Assembly (NCBI GenBank): GCA_046583095.1
Contig: JAYGDB010000005.1
Coordinates: 1-12,163, forward strand
DNA from: JAJDAN01 sp046583095
GTDB lineage: Bacteria > Myxococcota_A > UBA9160 > UBA4427
Length of the DNA stretch: 12,163 nt
Direction: 5' to 3'
Part shown: one piece after another, positions 6,708 to 12,163 of the stretch
Layout of the letters: every line of letters begins with the position of its first letter
Numbering within the stretch: the stretch's first letter is position 1
Notes under the pieces: generated by a model
Databases searched by the model: none
The model's input: the letters and a program-made list of their open reading frames with translations, nothing else
What the model was told of the DNA's origin: nothing
Translations under genes and position numbers: made by a program

Positions 6708-6836
6708 CGCGGCAGGTTGCAGGGCCGGTGTCCCGATGCCCCCGAACGCCGCCCTCGAGAGCCCCCAGGTCGAGTCGCCGGGAGTCGAAAATGGGGTGAC
6801 ACGCCTACGCTTTGGGACCGAGTGTACCCGTCCGTT

Positions 6837-9713
6837 CTATTCGATCAGGTCTTCCAGCGGGGGACACGAGCAGACGAGATTGCGGTCGCCGTAAGTGTTG
6901 TCGATGCGGCCGACCGGCGGCCAGAACTTGTAATCCCGCAGCCACCGCGCGGGCCAGGCGGCCAATTCGCGCGAGTAGGAGTGGGGCCACTCGTCTGCCG
7001 TCACCGCCGCGGCCGAGTGGGGGGCGTGTTTGAGCGGGTTGTCCTCGGAGTCGAGCTCCCCCTTTTCGATCGCCCGGATCTCGTTGCGGATCCCGATCAG
7101 CGCGTCGCAGAACCGGTCGAGTTCTTGCTTGGGCTCGCTCTCGGTGGGCTCGATCATCAGGGTGCCAGCGACCGGGAAGCTCATCGTCGGGGCATGGAAG
7201 CCGTAGTCCATCAAGCGCTTCGCAATGTCGTCTACTCTCACCCCGGCGCTCTTTTCGAAAGGCCGGCAATCGATGATGAACTCGTGGGCGACGAGCCCGT
7301 TGGCGTCGGTATAGAGGACGTCGTAGTACTCGGTCAGGCGTCGCGCCATGTAGTTCGCGTTCAGGATCGCGACCTGGGTGGCCCGCGTGAGACCTTCGGC
7401 GCCCATCAGCGCGATGTAGGTCCAGCTGATCGGGAGCACGCTCGGGCTCCCGAAGGGCGCAGCGGAGACCGCGCCCTCGCCGGTTAGGGGATCGCCCGGC
7501 AGGAAGGCCCGCAGGTGCTCGGCCGCCGCGATCGGGCCCATGCCCGGTCCGCCACCGCCGTGCGGGATCGAGAAGGTCTTGTGGAGATTGAGGTGGCAGA
7601 CGTCGGCGCCGACTTCGGCGGGGGACGTCAGCCCGACCTGGGCGTTCATGTTCGCCCCGTCCAGGTAGACCTGGCCGCCGCCCGCGTGAACGATCCGGCA
7701 GACTTCCTGCACGGCTTCCTCGAAGACGCCGTGGGTGGAGGGGTAGGTGAGCATGAGTGCCGAGAGGCGCTCCGGGTGCTCATCCACTCTGCGCTGCAGG
7801 TCCTGGAGATCGATGTTGCCGCGCTCGTCGCAGGCCACCGCGACGCAACGCATGCCCGCGATCACCGCGCTTGCCGCGTTCGTGCCGTGTGCGGAGACGG
7901 GAATCAGGCAGACATCCCGCCCCTCGTCGCCGCGGGACTCGTGGTACCTGCGGATTGCGAGCAGTCCCGCGTACTCGCCCTGGGATCCCGCATTCGGCTG
8001 TAGCGAGACGGCCGGCAATCCGGTGATCTCCGCGAGCCAGTTCTGCAACTGGCGCAGCACCAGCGCGTAGCCCTCGGCCTGCTCGCCGGGCGCGTAGGGA
8101 TGCATGCGTGAGAACTCCGGCCAGCTGACCGGCACCATCTCGCTGGTGGCGTTGAGCTTCATCGTGCACGACCCGAGCGGGATCATCGACGTGTTCAGCG
8201 ATAGATCGCGACTCTCGAGGCGGTGGATGTAGCGGAGCATTTCGCTCTCGGAGTGGTGAGAGTGGAAGACCGGATGGGTGAGGAAGTCGCTCTGGCGCGT
8301 GAGCGCTTCCGGAAAGCCGGGATCGCCGTCTTCGGCCAGTTCTTCGATGCTCATCCCGAGCGAATCGCCTCCCGCAAAGCACTCGAGCAGGTCGAAGACG
8401 TCGTTCGGGGTGGTCGTCTCGTCGAGGGTGATGCCGAGGCTGCCGTCTTCGTAGCGACGCAGGTTGAGCATGCGCTCCCGGGCCTCCGCCAGTACAGCCT
8501 CGGGCTCCCCGTCGTGCACGTCCACGCGCAGGGTGTCGAAGAAGGCCACGTCGCCGACGTCGTGCCCGAGCCGGGTGAGACCTGCCGCGAGGGCTGCCGT
8601 GAGGGCGTGGATTCGGCGCGCGATGGCGCGCAGTCCCCCGGGCCCGTGATACACCGCGTACATGCTCGCCATGATGGCGAGCAGCACCTGGGCGGTGCAG
8701 ATGTTGCTCGTCGCCTTGTCGCGGCGGATGTGCTGCTCGCGGGTCTGGATCGCGAGCCGGTACGCCGTCTTGCCGTGCACGTCCTTCGACACGCCGACGA
8801 GTCGCCCCGGAAGCTTGCGGGCGTACTCGTCGCGGGTGGAGAGATACGCGGCGTGCGGACCGCCGTAGCCCATGGGAACCCCGAAGCGCTGGCTCGAGCC
8901 GATCGCGATGTCGGCACCGAGTTCGCCGGGTGGTGTGATCTGCGTCAGAGCGAGAAGGTCGGCAGCCATCACGACCAGGGCGCCCGCCGCGCGTGCGGCT
9001 GCAACGGTGTCGCGCGGATCGACGATGCGCCCGTCGGTGGTCGGGTACTGGAGCAATACGCCGCACAGCTCCGAGGCGTCCCAGTCGATGGTGTCGGGTG
9101 ATCCGACGTGTACGGTCATCCCCAGAGACGCGGCGCGGGTGCGGACCACCTGGATCGTCTGGGGATGACAGTCGTCGGCGACGAAGAAGCCCGGCTTGCG
9201 CCCTCGGGCGATTGCCCGGCACATCCCCATCGCCTCAGCGGCGGCAGTGGCTTCGTCGAGAAGCGACGCGTTCGCGAGGGGCAGAGCCGTGAGGTCCGCG
9301 ATCACCGTCTGAAAATTCAACAGCGCTTCGAGTCGGCCCTGGGAAATCTCCGCCTGGTAGGGTGTGTACGGGGTGTACCAGCCCGGGTTCTCCAGGATGT
9401 TGCGCTGGATCACGCCGGGAACGATCACGTCCGAGTAGCCCATGCCGATGAAGGACCGGAACACCTGGTTCTCGTCCGCCATGGCCTGCAAGTGCTCGAG
9501 GAGCTCGAACTCGCCGAGCGGCCGCCGCTCCTGGCCGGGAAGCGGGGTCAGTGCAAAGGACTTGCTCCGGATCGAGACCGGAATCGTCGCGTCCGCGAGA
9601 GCTTCGAGGGACGGGTAGCCGAGGGCCGAGAGCATGTCGGCCACGTCCCTTTCGCCCGGGCCGATGTGACGGCGCGCGAAGGTGTCCGTCGGATTCAGCC
9701 GGGTATTCGCCAT
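6837..9713 (-). CDS. gcvP: Glycine dehydrogenase (decarboxylating), P-protein
   Basis: The P-protein of the glycine cleavage system decarboxylates glycine with pyridoxal phosphate and passes the aminomethyl group to the lipoyl arm of the H-protein. Starting at the ATG at 9713 it has 958 residues, the length of the single-chain (not split) form; E. coli GcvP is 957. The PLP lysine is Lys712 in HLNLHKTFSIPHGGGGPGMG, with the glycine-rich loop that follows. Other family segments seen are FRSFIGMGYSDVIVPGVIQRN near the N-terminus, GSCTMKLN, and the ending LVCSCPPLEDLIE. ATGs at 9740 and 9719 are alternatives, but the first lies in a hairpin and MANTRLNPTDTFARRHIGP matches the family opening. No clear ribosome binding site is present. 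No gcvT, gcvH or lpd lies in the window. It follows the oxidoreductase by 37 bases on the same strand, so they may be co-transcribed. Confidence 0.97.
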   Translation of the reverse strand: MANTRLNPTDTFARRHIGPGERDVADMLSALGYPSLEALADATIPVSIRSKSFALTPLPGQERRPLGEFELLEHLQAMADENQVFRSFIGMGYSDVIVPGVIQRNILENPGWYTPYTPYQAEISQGRLEALLNFQTVIADLTALPLANASLLDEATAAAEAMGMCRAIARGRKPGFFVADDCHPQTIQVVRTRAASLGMTVHVGSPDTIDWDASELCGVLLQYPTTDGRIVDPRDTVAAARAAGALVVMAADLLALTQITPPGELGADIAIGSSQRFGVPMGYGGPHAAYLSTRDEYARKLPGRLVGVSKDVHGKTAYRLAIQTREQHIRRDKATSNICTAQVLLAIMASMYAVYHGPGGLRAIARRIHALTAALAAGLTRLGHDVGDVAFFDTLRVDVHDGEPEAVLAEARERMLNLRRYEDGSLGITLDETTTPNDVFDLLECFAGGDSLGMSIEELAEDGDPGFPEALTRQSDFLTHPVFHSHHSESEMLRYIHRLESRDLSLNTSMIPLGSCTMKLNATSEMVPVSWPEFSRMHPYAPGEQAEGYALVLRQLQNWLAEITGLPAVSLQPNAGSQGEYAGLLAIRRYHESRGDEGRDVCLIPVSAHGTNAASAVIAGMRCVAVACDERGNIDLQDLQRRVDEHPERLSALMLTYPSTHGVFEEAVQEVCRIVHAGGGQVYLDGANMNAQVGLTSPAEVGADVCHLNLHKTFSIPHGGGGPGMGPIAAAEHLRAFLPGDPLTGEGAVSAAPFGSPSVLPISWTYIALMGAEGLTRATQVAILNANYMARRLTEYYDVLYTDANGLVAHEFIIDCRPFEKSAGVRVDDIAKRLMDYGFHAPTMSFPVAGTLMIEPTESEPKQELDRFCDALIGIRNEIRAIEKGELDSEDNPLKHAPHSAAAVTADEWPHSYSRELAAWPARWLRDYKFWPPVGRIDNTYGDRNLVCSCPPLEDLIE

Positions 9714-9731
9714 CCACATAGGGTAGCGGCG

Positions 9732-9747
9732 GCCCGGCACACCGGGC
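9732..9747 (-). other. GC hairpin between the oxidoreductase and gcvP
   Basis: GCCCGG and CCGGGC form a perfect 6-bp stem with a 4-base TGTG loop (minus-strand reading), directly after the oxidoreductase stop codon (9753-9751) and about 20 bases before the gcvP start. There is no T-run, so it is not a typical intrinsic terminator. It could slow or end transcription, stabilise the upstream message end, or occlude the upstream ATG at 9740. Confidence 0.4.
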
Positions 9748-9750
9748 GAA

Positions 9751-10752
9751 TCAAGCGTCGATCTGAGGCGCAGCGACGTGCACGATCACCTTGCCGACGG
9801 TCTTCCGGTTCGTGAGCTCGCCGATGGCCCGCGCGGCGTCCTCGAGTGGAACCTGAAGCCGGATGAGCGGATCGATCGCTCCGGATTCGAGCAGCCGCAG
9901 CAGCTCTTCGTGGGTCTCCTCGAGGAAGGGGCGGTCCTTCTGCGCGTAGCGCGCCGGGTAGACGCCCACCACCGAGTAGTTCTTCAGCATCGCGTGGTTG
10001 GTCGGCAGTTCGGCGATGCGCCCGCTCGAGAAGCCGATGATCAGGATACGGCCCTCCCAGGCGATGCACTTGCGGGAGCGGTCGAAGACGTCGCCGCCGA
10101 CGGGGTCGTAGATGACGTTGGCGCCGGCTCCGCCGGTGGCCCCGTTGACGATCGCGACGAAATCCTCGGACCGGTAGTCGATGGCGATCTCGGCCCCGAG
10201 GTCCCTGCAGAGGGCGGTCTTGTCCGGGCCGCCGGCTGTTGCAAACACCCGCGCACCCGCGGCGACCCCGAGCTGGATGGCCGCAGAGCCCATGCCGCCG
10301 GCTCCCGCGTGCACGAGCAGGGTCTCGCCAGGCTGCAGGCCAGCGCGGCGATGTAGTGCGATGTGGCTGGTCTGGTACGGGATCAGCAGGCCTGCCGCCT
10401 GGGCGTCGCTCAAGTTCTCCGTGGCCCGGTAGACGTTCGAGCTATCGGCGATCGCATACTCGGCGAGGGCGCCGTGGGGCAGGGTCGTCGTCGCCATCAC
10501 CCGGTCGCCGCGCTGCCACGCTACGCCGTCGGCGACCGCATCGATGCGCCCGGTGCACTCCATTCCGGGCGTGAAGGGAGGCTCGGGGCGAATCTGGTAG
10601 CGGCCCCGGCAGACCAGATCGTCGCTGAAATTCAGGGCCGCAGTGTGGACGCGGATCCGCACCTGGCCGGGTCCAGGCTCCGGCACTCCTGCGGTCCCGA
10701 ACTCGAGCACCTCTACGGGCTCTCCGACCCCCTTGACCTGCCACGCTCGCAT
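9751..10752 (-). CDS. Zinc-less MDR-family oxidoreductase, NADPH:quinone reductase-like
   Basis: This is a medium-chain dehydrogenase/reductase of 333 residues that uses NADPH to reduce quinones or enoyl-type double bonds. No zinc-binding cysteine cluster is seen. The GroES-like domain occupies about residues 1-120 (AALNFSDDLVCRGRY at 38-52; FTPGMECTG at 60-68). The Rossmann domain starts with the motif AGAGGMGSAAIQLG (149-162), and the YQTSHIAL helix precedes it (126-133). It ends with DPVGGDVF and GFSSGRIA segments typical of quinone oxidoreductases. The ATG at 10752 (MRAWQVKGVGEPVEVLEFG) matches the family start. Upstream starts would run into the TetR operator. No strong ribosome binding site precedes it. 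It is divergent from the TetR gene, with the operator pair between them, so TetR may control it. The substrate is unknown. Confidence 0.88.
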   Translation of the reverse strand: MRAWQVKGVGEPVEVLEFGTAGVPEPGPGQVRIRVHTAALNFSDDLVCRGRYQIRPEPPFTPGMECTGRIDAVADGVAWQRGDRVMATTTLPHGALAEYAIADSSNVYRATENLSDAQAAGLLIPYQTSHIALHRRAGLQPGETLLVHAGAGGMGSAAIQLGVAAGARVFATAGGPDKTALCRDLGAEIAIDYRSEDFVAIVNGATGGAGANVIYDPVGGDVFDRSRKCIAWEGRILIIGFSSGRIAELPTNHAMLKNYSVVGVYPARYAQKDRPFLEETHEELLRLLESGAIDPLIRLQVPLEDAARAIGELTNRKTVGKVIVHVAAPQIDA

Positions 10753-10830
10753 CTGCTGCACGGCAAAAGCCTGACCCAGGTCGCGTCTCGATGCTCCCAG
10801 CGCTGTCGGGGCGGTTTCGTGGCCCTGAGC

Positions 10831-10859
10831 TTGCGGTGGACGGCATTCGAACGTATGTT
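10831..10859 (+). promoter_or_regulatory. Possible weak promoter for the TetR gene
   Basis: TTGCGG (10831-10836) and TATGTT (10854-10859), 17 bases apart, are poor matches to -35 and -10 boxes. The second lies inside the first operator palindrome, so a bound repressor would cover it. The matches are weak in such GC-rich DNA. Confidence 0.25.
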
Positions 10860-10874
10860 CCGAACGATCGTTCG
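10849..10874. promoter_or_regulatory. Tandem palindromic operators for the TetR-family repressor
   Basis: Two sites of the form GAAC-N4-GTTC are present: 10849-10860 (GAACGTATGTTC) and 10862-10873 (GAACGATCGTTC). The second extends to a perfect 14-bp palindrome, CGAACGATCGTTCG, at 10861-10874. The centres are 13 bp apart, and the second site ends 9 bases before the TetR start. Such short palindromes with 4-base cores beside their own gene are the usual binding sites of TetR dimers. By position they should block transcription of TetR itself and possibly the divergent oxidoreductase. Confidence 0.75.
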
Positions 10875-10883
10875 AGACCCCCC

Positions 10884-11525
10884 ATGGCAACCGACCTCCG
10901 ACCCGCAGTGCGCGGCCGCGACGCCGCTGAAACCCGCAGACGCCTGCTCGACGCAGCCGAGCGGCTCTTCGCGGAGCGGGGCTTCGTGGGAACCTCGATT
11001 CGCGCCGTCACCCAGGCGGCCGGGGTGAGCGTCTCCGCGGCCAACTACCACTTCGGGTCGAAGGAAGCACTGCTCGCGGCCACCTACGGGCGCGCGATCG
11101 TCCCGCTCAACGAGGCCCGCCTGGCTCAACTCTCCGATCTCGAGCGGAGGGCGGGGGACGCTGCGCTGTCGCTCACCGACGTGCTCGACGCGTTCCTGCG
11201 CCCGGTCTTCGAGTCGCCCAACGACGCATCGTTTCGGGGCCTCGCGGGACGCCTCTTCTCGGATCCGCCCGAGGTCGTGACCGCTCTCAAGCAGGAGTAC
11301 TTCGGCGAGATCAGCGAGCGCTTCGTCGCGGCGCTCGTCCGAGCGCTTCCGGATCGCGACGAGGAGGAAGTGAAGCTCGCGTTCCAGTTCCTCGTCGGCA
11401 TCATGGTGCACGTGATCGCGGGCCAGGTCGAGACCAACCCGACGCTGCCGAGCCCGGACGTCACCGAGACCGAAGCTCTGCTCGCGCAGATGATCCGCTT
11501 CGCGCGGGCCGGATTCGAAGCATGA
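10884..11525 (+). CDS. TetR/AcrR-family transcriptional repressor
   Basis: This is a 213-residue DNA-binding regulator. The N-terminal helix RRRLLDAAERLFAERGF (18-34) is followed by the helix-turn-helix TSIRAVTQAAGVSVSAANYHFGSKEALL (37-64), a classic TetR arrangement with the family-typical YHF. The C-terminal ligand-sensing domain (about 70-213) is helical and variable, so the inducer cannot be named. The ATG at 10884 gives the right spacing to the HTH; upstream starts in the same frame lie within the operator DNA. The stop overlaps the ATG of the adaptor gene (ATGA), a strong sign of co-transcription. It likely represses itself and the efflux genes, releasing on binding a small hydrophobic ligand, as AcrR-type members do. 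A role for the divergent oxidoreductase is inferred from the shared operator. Confidence 0.92.
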   Translation: MATDLRPAVRGRDAAETRRRLLDAAERLFAERGFVGTSIRAVTQAAGVSVSAANYHFGSKEALLAATYGRAIVPLNEARLAQLSDLERRAGDAALSLTDVLDAFLRPVFESPNDASFRGLAGRLFSDPPEVVTALKQEYFGEISERFVAALVRALPDRDEEEVKLAFQFLVGIMVHVIAGQVETNPTLPSPDVTETEALLAQMIRFARAGFEA

Positions 11526-12163
11526 AGGCCGCGCTTCCCATCGGCATCCTGTTGGTCTCTCTGGGGCTCTCGGTCCTGGTCTTCGCCTCCAGGGAAGAGA
11601 TCGTAGAGCGGCCGGAAGCCGTGACGGCGCCGCTCGTGCGGACCGTGCTCGCGGAGCCGACCGAACATCGATTCTGGGTTCGCGCGCAGGGAACCGTGGT
11701 ACCCCGAAGAGAGAGCGATCTCGTCCCCCAGGTCTCTGGAGAACTCGTCTGGGTATCGCCGGATTTCGTGGCGGGTGGTTTTTTCGAGGCGGGTCAGCCC
11801 CTGGTTCGCATCGATCGCGCGGACTACGAGGTGTCCCTCGAGAGCGCCCGGGCCAACGTCGCCCGCGCCCAGAGCGAGTTTGTCCGCGCCGGCAAGGAGC
11901 GGCAGCGCCAGGCCCACCTCGCGAGCCGGTCCGTTGCGAGCGAGCAGAACATCGACGACGCCGAGAACGCGTTCCGCGTGGCCGAGGCGAGCCTGCGGGA
12001 GAGACGTGCCCAGCTCGAGCGGGCGGAGCGGGACCTCGAGCGCACCGAACTCCGCGCACCCTACGCCGGCCGCGTCCGTCAGGAGCAGGGCGATGTGGGG
12101 CAGTTCGTGAGCCGAGGAGTGGCCGTCGCGAAGCTGTACGCGGTCGACTACGCGGAGGTGAGG
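11522..12163 (+). CDS. RND-type efflux periplasmic adaptor (membrane fusion protein), 3' partial
   Basis: This is the adaptor subunit of a tripartite resistance-nodulation-division efflux pump, bridging the inner-membrane pump and the outer-membrane channel. 214 residues are visible before the window ends. An N-terminal hydrophobic segment (about 5-23, rich in Leu/Val/Ile) is a signal peptide or membrane anchor without a clear lipobox. The biotinyl-lipoyl-like half begins near VPQVSGELVWVSPDF (68-82) with AGQPLVRID (90-98). A long Arg/Glu/Ala-rich helical hairpin spans about 99-172. The second lipoyl half returns with LERTELRAPYAGRV (172-185) and GDVGQFVSRG (190-199), the canonical MFP motif. 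The ATG overlaps the TetR stop by four bases. The inner-membrane pump and channel genes are expected off the right edge. The substrate is unknown. Confidence 0.93.
   Translation, partial: MKAALPIGILLVSLGLSVLVFASREEIVERPEAVTAPLVRTVLAEPTEHRFWVRAQGTVVPRRESDLVPQVSGELVWVSPDFVAGGFFEAGQPLVRIDRADYEVSLESARANVARAQSEFVRAGKERQRQAHLASRSVASEQNIDDAENAFRVAEASLRERRAQLERAERDLERTELRAPYAGRVRQEQGDVGQFVSRGVAVAKLYAVDYAEVR

Noticed and set aside
6813..6834. Possible terminator hairpin after gcvP
   Set aside because: Only four base pairs (GGAC/GTCC) can form, with an internal mismatch and no T-run.
7780..9222. A 480-codon open frame on the minus strand in another frame within gcvP
   Set aside because: It is Arg/Pro/His-rich with no family pattern, and lies entirely inside the real gcvP. 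GC-rich DNA produces such shadows.
10713..12059. A 448-codon minus-strand open frame opposite TetR and the adaptor
   Set aside because: It is antisense to two genes with clear domains, is dominated by Arg/Pro/Ser, and has no recognisable motif.

Overview
The window is dense, GC-rich bacterial chromosome. There are ten protein genes on both strands, intergenic gaps mostly under 150 bases, strong G/C bias at third codon positions, Shine-Dalgarno-led starts and several 4-base stop/start overlaps. The gene content is a metal-dependent amidohydrolase pair, an LLM-class flavin oxidoreductase, a single-chain glycine decarboxylase and a TetR-controlled RND-type adaptor. That fits a metabolically versatile high-GC Gram-negative, such as a proteobacterial, myxobacterial or related environmental lineage. 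Nothing here fixes the taxon. I see no rRNA, tRNA, CRISPR array, insertion sequence or phage gene.

Left part (1-1814): the tail of a carboxymuconolactone-decarboxylase/AhpD-like gene enters from the left edge. It converges on a D-2-hydroxyacid dehydrogenase on the minus strand. The 145 bases between them encode, in a different frame, what looks like the C-terminal end of a PGPGW-type small membrane protein, probably a gene relic. The dehydrogenase appears to start at a CTG codon behind a very good ribosome binding site.

Centre-left (1897-6179): a plus-strand operon encodes a D-aminoacylase-like amidohydrolase, a second amidohydrolase of the ACMSD/amidohydrolase-2 type, an LLM-class flavin (probably F420) oxidoreductase, and a small cupin. 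The dehydrogenase is divergent from it, and the CMD-like gene lies nearby. Together they look like a catabolic cassette for an unidentified amide, lactam or ring compound: hydrolysis, flavin-dependent oxidation, decarboxylation or hydration, then reduction of a 2-keto acid. The substrate cannot be read from the sequence.

Centre-right (6190-10752): a minus-strand run holds a zinc-binding GFA/CENP-V-like protein, an unexplained open stretch that ends in an ATGA overlap with it, a complete single-chain glycine decarboxylase (gcvP) with no gcvT or gcvH in view, and a zinc-less MDR quinone oxidoreductase-like gene just upstream of gcvP.

Right part (10753-12163): a divergent intergenic region carries two GAAC-N4-GTTC palindromes 13 bp apart. 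These are very likely operators for the TetR gene that follows. TetR overlaps by four bases (ATGA) with the start of an RND-type periplasmic adaptor that runs off the right edge. The repressor therefore probably controls itself, the downstream pump, and perhaps the divergent oxidoreductase-gcvP unit.
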